Positions 26,501-34,581 of a DNA stretch of 64,000 bases are shown one piece after another. Source of the DNA: SAR116 cluster bacterium AG-447-A06 (GTDB taxonomy: Bacteria; Pseudomonadota; Alphaproteobacteria; Puniceispirillales; Puniceispirillaceae). Position 1 is the first letter of the stretch; every line of letters begins with the position of its first letter. Below the pieces are notes generated by a model. It did not search any database, was not told the origin of the DNA, and was given only the letters and a program-made list of their open reading frames with translations. A program made the position numbers and the translations under genes. The stretch lies in the NCBI GenBank assembly GCA_003212345.1, contig QCPZ01000002.1, positions 124,001-188,000 of the forward strand, in the 5' to 3' direction.

Positions 26501-28003
26501 ATGGACAAAAATTATATTCTTTCGATTGATCAGGGCACAACTTCAACCCGTGCGATCGTCTTTGACCAAAAACTTCAGCCTTTAGCCATGGCGCAGGAAG
26601 AGTTTCCTCAGCATTTTCCTAAGTCTGGTTGGGTAGAGCACGATCCAGAAGATTTATGGTCATCAACAACCACCACTTGCTTGCAAGCACTTAAGCGAGC
26701 GAAGCTTAGTTCAAGCAGCATCAATACAATCGGCATCACAAATCAGCGCGAAACAACCCTTGTATGGGACCGGCATAGTGGACGCGCGATATATAATGCA
26801 ATTGTCTGGCAAGACCGTCGAACTGCTGAGTATTGCCAAAAGTTGAAAAAAGCTGGGCATGAACCAGAAGTCACACGGAAGACAGGGCTGCTACTTGATC
26901 CCTATTTTTCGGCAACAAAACTACAATGGCTTCTCGAAAATGTTAGTGGCGCACGTGCTCGGGCAGAGGCTGGTGATCTGTTGTTTGGAACTGTTGACAG
27001 CTACCTAATATGGCGACTTACCGAAGGAGCATCACACCTAACAGATGCAACAAACGCTGCAAGGACCATGCTGTACAATATCTCCGAAGGTTGCTGGGAT
27101 GATGAATTGCTCACCCTATTTGAAATTCCCAAAAAGATGTTACCAGAAGTCAGAGACAGCTCAGGTGACTTTGGTGTTGTGCGGTCAGATTTGTTCAAAG
27201 GTACCAAAATTCCTATTCTGGGCGTGGCGGGCGATCAACAGGCAGCTACTATTGGTCAAGCCTGCTTTGAACCTGGCATGGTGAAATCAACCTATGGAAC
27301 GGGTTGTTTTGCGTTAATGAATACAGGCAGAAAGCCAGTTTTTTCCAAAAATAAACTGCTCACTACCATTGCCTATCAGATTAATGGAAAGCCAAATTAT
27401 GCCCTTGAAGGTTCAATTTTTGTGGCGGGATCTGTTGTGCAGTGGTTGCGTGATGGCCTGAAAATGATCCGTCACGCATCCGAGACAGAATTTTTGGCTG
27501 AGTCTGCCAATAACCAAGAGCAAATTTATTTTGTCCCAGCTTTTACAGGCCTTGGCGCGCCCTATTGGAATGCTGATTGCCGCGGCGCCATATTTGGTCT
27601 TTCTCGAAGTACAGGTCCTGCGGAAATTGCAAAAGCAGCGCTTGAAAGCGTCGCTTTTCAAACCCGAGACCTAATTGAGGCGATGCACCAAGATTGGGGT
27701 GACAAGGGGCAATCAGTCCTTAGGATAGATGGAGGTATGGTTTCCAATGACTGGGCAATGCAGGCATTGGCTAATCAACTCGCAACGCCTATCGATCGGC
27801 CGACTGTAACCGAGACAACAGCCGCTGGAGCTGCCTATCTTGCAGGACTTGCGGCTGGATTATGCCCAAGGCCGCAAGACTTCGCTCAGCAGTGGGTCCT
27901 TGAAAAACGATTTAAGCCAGAGCAGTCGAGCGATCGCGCAGATGAACTTTATGCGGGATGGCGGCGCAGCGTGGCGCGACTGCTTCATGATCCAAAAATC
28001 TGA
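26501..28003 (+). CDS. glpK: glycerol kinase
   Basis: A 500-residue FGGY-family kinase. It has the phosphate-1 motif DQGTTSTR (residues 10-17), the glycerol-binding segments TNQRETT and [20 protein letters not shown], and the C-terminal ATP-binding region [11 protein letters not shown] with [14 protein letters not shown]. It phosphorylates glycerol to sn-glycerol-3-phosphate for GlpD. The ATG at 26501 is chosen because homologues begin right before YILSIDQGT; an upstream in-frame start at 26444 adds 19 unsupported residues. No glpF gene is in the window. Confidence 0.95.
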   Translation: MDKNYILSIDQGTTSTRAIVFDQKLQPLAMAQEEFPQHFPKSGWVEHDPEDLWSSTTTTCLQALKRAKLSSSSINTIGITNQRETTLVWDRHSGRAIYNAIVWQDRRTAEYCQKLKKAGHEPEVTRKTGLLLDPYFSATKLQWLLENVSGARARAEAGDLLFGTVDSYLIWRLTEGASHLTDATNAARTMLYNISEGCWDDELLTLFEIPKKMLPEVRDSSGDFGVVRSDLFKGTKIPILGVAGDQQAATIGQACFEPGMVKSTYGTGCFALMNTGRKPVFSKNKLLTTIAYQINGKPNYALEGSIFVAGSVVQWLRDGLKMIRHASETEFLAESANNQEQIYFVPAFTGLGAPYWNADCRGAIFGLSRSTGPAEIAKAALESVAFQTRDLIEAMHQDWGDKGQSVLRIDGGMVSNDWAMQALANQLATPIDRPTVTETTAAGAAYLAGLAAGLCPRPQDFAQQWVLEKRFKPEQSSDRADELYAGWRRSVARLLHDPKI

Positions 28004-28012
28004 TACCCAGCT

Positions 28013-28065
28013 ACTCTGCGGGGTGTGCCCCATCCAAATATTGAAAACTTTTACCGACGCAGAGT
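28013..28065. repeat. inverted repeat with inner hairpin after glpK
   Basis: ACTCTGCG (28013-28020) and CGCAGAGT (28058-28065) are perfect arms with 37 bases between them. Inside is a smaller hairpin GGGG-TGTG-CCCC (28020-28031). It lies 10 bases after the glpK stop and may protect or end the mRNA. There is no T-run right behind it. Confidence 0.45.
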
Positions 28066-28280
28066 GAAACGACTCTCTCTCTATTGATCTCTAATGATGA
28101 TACCCGCCAAGGAGTGATTGATATCATCCGGCCTCTTAAAAAAATAGAAATCACTCCCAGTAGAAGAGCTTCCACCGTAATTTTCAGCTTGTCGGTGGGC
28201 TAGCTGCAATCCTTGAGCTTGAAGTTTCTGCTCAATAAAAACTGTCATCCATGGGGATAGCGATTTTCGCCGAGTTTTGT

Positions 28281-28330
28281 TGGTTGCGGAGGTGAAGTTT
28301 GAACCAACGATCTTCAGGGTATGAGCCTAA
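28281..28330 (-). pseudogene. degenerate 3' half of tRNA-fMet (anticodon loop to CCA)
   Basis: Read on the minus strand, this 50-base piece follows the 3' half of bacterial initiator tRNA: an anticodon stem around CTCAT (CAT anticodon), a variable region like GAAGATCGT, a T-loop TTCAAAC and the 3' end CCTCCGCAACCA. The T-stem no longer pairs well, and there is no D-arm or acceptor 5' half, so it cannot be a working tRNA. Such 3' fragments are typical remnants of attachment sites of integrated elements. It lies 12 bases before the end of the SDR gene of the AT-rich islet. The rest of 28066-28341 shows no gene. Confidence 0.6.
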
Positions 28331-28341
28331 TTGTCTCGCAT

Positions 28342-29055
28342 TTAGGGTTTTCTAGTTTTAAAATGAATGACTTTTGATGCTGGTGATAAATTTATTTCGT
28401 CAATCACGGTGCCCTTCCGCGCCCCAACCGTCTCAACAATTACTTTTGCAATATCCTCTGGCTCTATAGCGTTTTCTGGAGAGTTACCAGGTTCAAAATC
28501 CAGGTCGTTAAAAAACGCACTCCTGACCATGCCAGGATTGATTAAACAAACTCTCAGGCCAGATGATCCCACCTCATCTCTCAAGGATTGAGCAAAACCA
28601 CGCATCCCAAATTTGGCCGATGAATATAACGTTGCTTTTCTTTTACCTAATAAAGCTGCTTCCGAACCAACTATAACAATATCTCCTTGCCCAAGCTTTT
28701 TCATGCTGCTGACCATGTGCCGACATAGAACAATGTGAGCGACTAAGTTTACATTTATAAATTCTTGAATTTGCTTATGCGAAAAATTTTCAAGGTGCCT
28801 AAAATCACCAAAACCGGCATTGCAAACCAACACACTTATTTTTGGGTAATCTTTTGAAATATCCGCGGCAATTTTATCTAATTTATCGATATCAGAAAAA
28901 TCCGCTCTACGAGGATGATAGCGATCATGACTAATCTCATATTTGTCATGATATCGAGCCAAGCCAATTACCGTAAAGCCTGACTCTAAAAACCTAGTGG
29001 CAGTTGCCCGCCCAATGCCACTTGAACTTCCTGTGATAACGGCAACCTTATGCAA
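28342..29055 (-). CDS. SDR family NAD(P)-dependent oxidoreductase
   Basis: A 237-residue short-chain dehydrogenase. It has cofactor motif TGSSSGIGRA (residues 8-17), NAG in VCNAGFGD, and the catalytic Tyr-Lys in YSSAKFG. It is the last gene of a four-gene minus-strand group with GT2, a phosphorylase-like protein and a radical SAM protein, 24 bases after the radical SAM stop. Substrate unknown. Its 3' end adjoins the tRNA-fMet fragment. Confidence 0.87.
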   Translation of the reverse strand: MHKVAVITGSSSGIGRATATRFLESGFTVIGLARYHDKYEISHDRYHPRRADFSDIDKLDKIAADISKDYPKISVLVCNAGFGDFRHLENFSHKQIQEFINVNLVAHIVLCRHMVSSMKKLGQGDIVIVGSEAALLGKRKATLYSSAKFGMRGFAQSLRDEVGSSGLRVCLINPGMVRSAFFNDLDFEPGNSPENAIEPEDIAKVIVETVGARKGTVIDEINLSPASKVIHFKTRKP

Positions 29056-29079
29056 TTGAAATTTTCCTCATTATCCATT

Positions 29080-30072
29080 TCATATTAAGCATTGGAATAT
29101 CCTATCCGTTCCAAGATATTTTTTTAGTTCATCTTGAATGTAATTTGCCATTTCATTTTCAATCTCAGGTCCATAGGAAACTAATTGTCCTGTTGTTTGC
29201 ATTGGAAATGCAAACAACTTCTCCTCAGGATACAAAGCCGCAATCGTGTTATACATCTTTTTTGGATATCTTAGCGGTCCAAAACTAACCGAGTGCAGGT
29301 TTCTGATTTCTAAGTCAGTCATGATATCTTCTATGAGCTCAGAATAGAGTCCTCTCCAATTTTCACAAAAGATCAACGGGTCTAACCGTAAGCCAATAAA
29401 CCATCCGGATTTTGTAAGCTCCTTTATAGCCCGGATTCTCCTCTTCACTCTGGGTGCTTTTTTATCAAGAACGTCTGCCACACTCTCGGGAGACAAGCTG
29501 AAGGCAACAACGCAATTCGAGATGGGTTCCAGATCCAATAATGGTTTAATATTCACACTCTTGGTTCTCAACTCAAACTCAACTTCTGGATGTCTTTTGA
29601 AAAATCTCAGGGTATGTTCTGCAAAAGTGGTAATTTTTTCAAAAGCAAGAGAGTCGCAATCATATCCTGAAAAAAAGGTTAGTGATGAGCCTGCATTATT
29701 TTGGATAGTTTCTGATATGGATCTAAAAAAGTCTTCGAAATTGACAAACAATAAATAATTGGCTGAAGAGTACATTCCTTGCAAGAAGCAATAGCGGCAA
29801 TCATAGATACAATTATACATGTGCGAAAAATAGAAGTTCTTTTGAGAACCCATTCCAAAACCAGGAGGCGCGGGCAACACAAAGTTATCGTGTTTCTTAG
29901 CCAAAATCAGTGCAGGCTTTTCTTTTTGAAGACGAAAGTTTTGCTGCCTTTTATTGAACATTTCTTGATAACGATTAATATTGAGTACATCAGCATTTGG
30001 AAGACGTGATAGAACACGTTCCGTGATTGGATGATCTATTATTTGACTTTCGACAAACACAGTTTCGATCAT
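29080..30072 (-). CDS. radical SAM protein, spore photoproduct lyase family
   Basis: A protein of about 330 residues. The radical SAM cluster is C88-x3-C92-x2-C95 in YNCIYDCRYCFLQG, the form seen in spore photoproduct lyase (SplB). Cys139 (in SGYDCDSLAFE) lies 44 residues after the third cluster Cys, close to the distance to the hydrogen-donor Cys141 in Bacillus SplB. The later segment GWFIGLRLDPLIF also matches that family. SplB repairs thymine dimers of spores, but homologues in non-sporulating bacteria have unproven roles. The ATG at 30072 overlaps the phosphorylase stop (ATGA). Confidence 0.82.
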   Translation of the reverse strand: MIETVFVESQIIDHPITERVLSRLPNADVLNINRYQEMFNKRQQNFRLQKEKPALILAKKHDNFVLPAPPGFGMGSQKNFYFSHMYNCIYDCRYCFLQGMYSSANYLLFVNFEDFFRSISETIQNNAGSSLTFFSGYDCDSLAFEKITTFAEHTLRFFKRHPEVEFELRTKSVNIKPLLDLEPISNCVVAFSLSPESVADVLDKKAPRVKRRIRAIKELTKSGWFIGLRLDPLIFCENWRGLYSELIEDIMTDLEIRNLHSVSFGPLRYPKKMYNTIAALYPEEKLFAFPMQTTGQLVSYGPEIENEMANYIQDELKKYLGTDRIFQCLI

Positions 30073-30917
30073 TTTAATTTCCAACTTTGTGCTTCTGAAG
30101 CAATGTCAAGCTCCATACTTTGCATTAAGTCTTTTGCAGAGGATGCTTTTTGTGCTCTGTCAACCAGAGACTCGTTAGGAAATAAACACCACCACTTTTT
30201 ATAAATTTTCCGAAATCTAAGTCGGTTTGTTTCTGTGAAATGCAGCGAGCCCATTATGCCGTCCATTTCTATTGAGTCCTCCAATCTAGCCCTCTCTCGG
30301 TCAACAATCTTAACAATAGCCTGCAATAGATTATCAATAATGGAAGAGTTCTTCTTGAAAAGATCAGCAATCATTTTTTTTGTTACTAATGATTGCGAAT
30401 GCTCCGATGTATCTGAGACTATTTTCATAACAAAAGTAAGTTCATTACAAGAGAGACTTGGTGCAATTTCACAAAAACCAGCGGCCTCCATGTCGTATAG
30501 AACAGGCAGAGTAAATTCATTCTCGGGCGAGCTTACGGTGCAAAGCTCTGCGGGCTCTGCTAACTTAGAAAACCTTAGGCCCGGAAAAAAGGATTTGCCA
30601 TTGTCATTGTTAACTACTTTGATTGCTTGGAACAGCGTTCCGACAGGCCCCTGAAAATGACCTGCTATTCCAATATTAATCCATGCAACAAACTGACCAG
30701 GTTTAAAAGTGTTATTCAAATACATCGTAGCTACAGCAGATTTGATAGACCCAACACCTGATATCACAAGGGCGTGACCATTTTTGCGATTTATATATAT
30801 CGGGAAATTAAGGTGGTTTGAAAAACTCTTTAGGTTAAATTTTTGTATCAGTGCATTAGCCTCTGGCCGCAAAGCGACAACCCAAAAGAACTTCAATTCC
30901 TGATTTGTATCATTCAC
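30069..30917 (-). CDS. nucleoside phosphorylase-like (MTAN/HpnG superfamily) protein
   Basis: A 282-residue protein of which about the first 200 residues resemble the phosphorylase/nucleosidase superfamily: SGVGSIKSAVAT (53-64), INIGIAGHF (80-88), DMEAAGF (142-148, with the ribose-binding Met-Glu pair) and KIVSDT (165-170, with the catalytic Asp). The last about 80 residues are charged and not recognised. Such enzymes cleave N-glycosidic bonds of adenine nucleosides including 5'-deoxyadenosine. It overlaps both neighbours by 4 bases, so it is translated together with GT2 and the radical SAM protein. Confidence 0.7.
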   Translation of the reverse strand: MNDTNQELKFFWVVALRPEANALIQKFNLKSFSNHLNFPIYINRKNGHALVISGVGSIKSAVATMYLNNTFKPGQFVAWINIGIAGHFQGPVGTLFQAIKVVNNDNGKSFFPGLRFSKLAEPAELCTVSSPENEFTLPVLYDMEAAGFCEIAPSLSCNELTFVMKIVSDTSEHSQSLVTKKMIADLFKKNSSIIDNLLQAIVKIVDRERARLEDSIEMDGIMGSLHFTETNRLRFRKIYKKWWCLFPNESLVDRAQKASSAKDLMQSMELDIASEAQSWKLK

Positions 30918-31795
30918 ACTGCACCATTTCTTTCATTTGAGAGTATTGCTTCCAACATTGTTTTTTTCTTGTCTAACTTTTTTACAAATGCGTCTTTTTT
31001 TCTTTTACGCCCACCGTCAATTAACACTTTGAGCTTAAATATCAGCTCTTTAATTGTTTCCTTACGTTTAAAATCGCTCAGACCCTGATCTTTGAGAAGC
31101 TTTTCAAGTGCGATAACTCTAAATCTATCCATACCCCAGTACTTTTTTGACAGCTGTTGGTCGTGGCCACCATTTTTTATCAATAAATGCTCGTTTACAA
31201 AATGCACATCCTCAAAAGCACAAAAGCGAAGCCAAAAATCATAATCCTCACACGCGGGTAAGTTTTCATCAAAGAACCCAAAATCGTCAAAAACAGAGCG
31301 ATCAACTAATGAAGAACTTGGCGAAATACAACATAATTTGAGGCATTGAATAAAAATATCCCCACCACTCTTTTCGTGCTTGAGACGAGAATTTACCCTT
31401 ACACCATTTCTCACCCATATTTCGTTTGTGTGACTTAACCTGTATTGTGTTGACTGACTCTCCAGACTTAAGATTTGTTTTTCCAATTTTTTTTCTAACC
31501 ATAAGTCATCAGAATCCAGAAACGCTATGTACCTAAATTTTGAAGCTTTTATTCCTAGATTTCTTGCTGCGCTTACACCTTTATTTCTCTGAAAAATGTA
31601 ACGGAGTGAGTTTCTCTCCTCTTTTGAGTCAGAAAAACCAAGTGTCTTTAGAATATCCCAAGTTTTATCACTTGATCCGTCATCAACAACAATCACTTCA
31701 TCCGGTTTTTTTGACTGCTGTAATGCAGAGACAACACATTGCTTGATAAAACCCTCGCGGTTAAAAGTTGGTATCACAACAGAGACAGTAGACAT
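30914..31795 (-). CDS. family 2 glycosyltransferase
   Basis: A GT-A glycosyltransferase of about 293 residues. VSVVIPTFNREGF starts at residue 4, the UDP-sugar motif is VDDGSSDKTWD, and the DxD-like metal motif is in LDSDDLW. The C-terminal 80 residues are Lys-rich and helical. It transfers a sugar from a nucleotide sugar, probably to a lipid or polysaccharide. The ATG at 31795 follows GGAAAA; a start at 31819 is also open. It is the first gene of the coupled four-gene group. Composition is visibly more AT-rich than the surroundings. Confidence 0.87.
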   Translation of the reverse strand: MSTVSVVIPTFNREGFIKQCVVSALQQSKKPDEVIVVDDGSSDKTWDILKTLGFSDSKEERNSLRYIFQRNKGVSAARNLGIKASKFRYIAFLDSDDLWLEKKLEKQILSLESQSTQYRLSHTNEIWVRNGVRVNSRLKHEKSGGDIFIQCLKLCCISPSSSLVDRSVFDDFGFFDENLPACEDYDFWLRFCAFEDVHFVNEHLLIKNGGHDQQLSKKYWGMDRFRVIALEKLLKDQGLSDFKRKETIKELIFKLKVLIDGGRKRKKDAFVKKLDKKKTMLEAILSNERNGAV

Positions 31796-32042
31796 TTTTC
31801 CAGACCTTGACTTTACCAAGCTAGCATAAGTTTTTGGGCTTCAGCATGTACACCCATAAGTAAAGCATTAATGTGCAAGAATTAAAAACCCAGCAGAATT
31901 TCATCGCTTGCGCCACTTCACACAAAAAGGGCAAAGTTTAAGAAGACTGCGCCTGAATTAACTAAAGGATATGATATGTTGTTTGGGGGAAGAGTTTACT
32001 CAAAGCCCTGAGGAAACCGAATCATCATAGAGGCCAAGACAC

Positions 32043-32855
32043 ATGAAATTTGATACAATCACAATTGATCGCCAGGATGCGATTTGGTTAGTGACGCTCA
32101 CTCGGCCAGAGCGACTTAACGCGATGAGCCAAAAAATGCTACTCGAAATGGACTCAGCCTGCGATATGATTGAGGAGGATACGTCTTGTCGAGTTGTCGT
32201 TTTAACGGGTTCGGGTAAGGCTTTCACTCCCGGCTTTGACCTTCAGGATCAGGCCGCAAAGACACCACATGGGATTGAGGCATGGCGCCCATTACTGAAA
32301 CGAAACTTTGACAGCGTAATCCGTTTTTGGAATCTGACAAAACCCACCATTGCAGCTGTTAACGGACCAGCACTCGCAGGTGGCTGCGAGCTCGCAATGG
32401 CTTGCGATATTACGATAGCCGGAAATTCGGCAACATTCGGTGAGCCTGAGGTCAAGTTTGGCGCGGGCATCGTGATAATGCTTCTACCTTGGATTGTTGG
32501 CCCAAAAAAAGCAAAGGAAATTGCTTTTCTTGGAAAAGATCAGTTGAGCGCTCAGGAAGCCTGCGATCTTGGCATGGTTAATCAAGTGGTCTCTGATGAT
32601 GAGGTGTTACCAACTGCGCTGGGAATGGCGCGCGCTATGGCAGTAGTAGACCCTATGGTAATGCGGCGTACCAAGCAACAAATCAACGATACTATGGAAA
32701 TTGCTGGCATGACTAGAGCACTAGAACGCTCTCTCGAGATTGATTTGGAGCTAGAGGGGGAGGGGAGCATTGACAAAAAAGCGTTTCTTGAGGAGCTCCG
32801 TAAAGGTGGGCTGCGTGGCGCGCTAGCGTGGCGCGACAGAAGGTTTGGCGGGTGA
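32043..32855 (+). CDS. enoyl-CoA hydratase/isomerase family protein
   Basis: A 270-residue crotonase-fold protein. It has RPERLNAMS near residue 20, the first oxyanion segment VVLTGSGKAFTPGFDL and the second NGPALAGGCELAMACD. The Glu positions of classical hydratases are not clearly present (FGEPEVKFGAG), so isomerase or hydrolase activity is possible. GAGG stands 9 bases before the ATG. The stop overlaps the GTG start of the acyl-CoA synthetase (GTGA), linking the two. Confidence 0.88.
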   Translation: MKFDTITIDRQDAIWLVTLTRPERLNAMSQKMLLEMDSACDMIEEDTSCRVVVLTGSGKAFTPGFDLQDQAAKTPHGIEAWRPLLKRNFDSVIRFWNLTKPTIAAVNGPALAGGCELAMACDITIAGNSATFGEPEVKFGAGIVIMLLPWIVGPKKAKEIAFLGKDQLSAQEACDLGMVNQVVSDDEVLPTALGMARAMAVVDPMVMRRTKQQINDTMEIAGMTRALERSLEIDLELEGEGSIDKKAFLEELRKGGLRGALAWRDRRFGG

Positions 32856-34282
32856 GCAGAGATTTGCCCAAAACAACAGATTTCCATACAGCGCTAATGA
32901 CAGCGACAGGTGGCGGTATTTGGGATGATCTGGGTTGGCTTTGCATGGCCGATATTCAACAGATGGCTGGAGACACAAGTAAGGCGCTAAATAAACTTGG
33001 ATTATGTTCAAGTGAACCAGTGCTTATCCCAGTTGGAGGTCAATCCGAAGACATAGCCGCGATCTTGGCGGTTATTGAAGCTGGCGGGGTTGCGGTACCG
33101 TTCCACCGCAAGGCCCACAGTGACCTTCGAGGTCATCTTGAGTCCGCAACACTTGCAAGGTTTGTTTTGTCGAAGCCAAATCCCGAAAAACGTAGCCTGC
33201 CAGCACCATTAGCAATCTCACAAGCCTTGCCACCAAAGCGTCCGCTACTAGACGGTGCAGCCATGATTACATATACGTCCGGCTCCACGGGCAAACCCAA
33301 AGGCGTCGTTCTGTCCCGCAACAGAATATCAGCTAAACTTGTTACTATTTGTGAGGCTATAAAAATGGGCAGAGATCCCGTTGCTATAGTGCCTTTACAG
33401 CTGCAATTTAGCTTTGGTCAATGGGCTACTTTTTTACCGTTGATGATGGGTGGAACAGTTCATATCACAGCGCGTTTCTCAGCCGATTGGGCAAATCAAA
33501 TAATTCGTGATCAACCTGTCACTCACTTTGCAGCAGTACCCACGATGCTACGCCTAATGGTGGAAGGCGAGCGCGATACCACACATATGCGCATTTTAAC
33601 GGGTGGTGAAGCTGTGAACTCCGAGTTAAGCAGTGCTATCTTTCAACGTTGGCCAAATGCTACTGTCAACGGAATATACGGGTTGACCGAAACTGGAACA
33701 TGTGACCTTTTCCGTTTTGACAGAGCAGACCTTCCATCTGATGATGGCCTCGGTTATCCCGCAAAACAGATTCAAGTTGTGACAGACCCCGTAACTTCGG
33801 AATTACTTATCCAAAGCCCATATACCATGCTCGGCTACTTAGATATGCCAGAGTTAACCCGTGAAACCATGCGCGACGGCTGGATCAGAACTGGTGACAT
33901 CGCTGAGATCAACAAAGATGGTAGTGTCACTCTTCGCGGCCGAATAAAGGACCTCATAAATAGAGGTGGAAACAAGGTAGCACCAATCGAAGTAGAAGCT
34001 ATTTTTGCAGATCATCCTGCAATCAGCGCTGTGTTGGTAACCGGTGTTCCCGACCCGCAATTCGGTGAGGCCATTCATATGTTAGTGGTGCCCAAAAATG
34101 CCATAGCTCCGAGTAAACAAACCTTAATCGATTGGGCAAAAAACCGCACCGACCGTTTTAAGTTACCAGACGTGGTACACTTCGGAGAAAGCCTTCCACT
34201 TGGCCCAACCGGGAAAGCAGATCGCACCGCCTTACGTTGCAGAATTCTTGATCAACCAACTGATGAGAAAACCCCACCCTGA
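32852..34282 (+). CDS. AMP-forming acyl-CoA synthetase / acid-CoA ligase
   Basis: An ANL-family ligase of about 476 residues. The P-loop TYTSGSTGKPKG is near residue 145, followed by GIYGLTETGT, the hinge region WIRTGDIAEI and RGRIKDLINRGGNKVAP, and the C-terminal catalytic Lys in GPTGKADR. It activates a carboxylic acid as acyl-AMP and then acyl-CoA. The GTG at 32852 with AAGG upstream overlaps the preceding gene; an earlier GTG at 32828 is in frame but less likely. With the hydratase it forms a small acid-degradation unit. Confidence 0.9.
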   Translation: MSRDLPKTTDFHTALMTATGGGIWDDLGWLCMADIQQMAGDTSKALNKLGLCSSEPVLIPVGGQSEDIAAILAVIEAGGVAVPFHRKAHSDLRGHLESATLARFVLSKPNPEKRSLPAPLAISQALPPKRPLLDGAAMITYTSGSTGKPKGVVLSRNRISAKLVTICEAIKMGRDPVAIVPLQLQFSFGQWATFLPLMMGGTVHITARFSADWANQIIRDQPVTHFAAVPTMLRLMVEGERDTTHMRILTGGEAVNSELSSAIFQRWPNATVNGIYGLTETGTCDLFRFDRADLPSDDGLGYPAKQIQVVTDPVTSELLIQSPYTMLGYLDMPELTRETMRDGWIRTGDIAEINKDGSVTLRGRIKDLINRGGNKVAPIEVEAIFADHPAISAVLVTGVPDPQFGEAIHMLVVPKNAIAPSKQTLIDWAKNRTDRFKLPDVVHFGESLPLGPTGKADRTALRCRILDQPTDEKTPP

Positions 34283-34411
34283 CGATGGCATAAGCTTAAT
34301 ATTGAGCTTTTATTGTTGGCAGAAGTTTGGATCAAGGAACATAGAAGTAACGTAAAGATCAAGCGCGAGGATTATTTAAAGGTGAAAATAGACCACAAAA
34401 TACAAAATATC

Positions 34412-34437
34412 CCAACCCGTTGAGTTGGTGATTTTTT
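34412..34437 (+). terminator. probable intrinsic terminator after the acyl-CoA synthetase
   Basis: CCAAC (34412-34416) and GTTGG (34424-34428) form a 5-pair stem with a 7-base loop, followed by TGATTTTTTC. It is short but has the T-run. The remainder of 34283-34581 shows no gene. Confidence 0.5.
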
Positions 34438-34581
34438 CTTGATTGCGGTATACACGTTTGCTCAAGACCTTGTGATTAGTGTTTGAGTTTGAAGTGACAT
34501 GGAAAGCAAGCTGAACTTGTAAAGCGCCAAATCATATTCGTTGAAATTCAATCTGGTTTAACTAGACTGATGACAAGGTAA

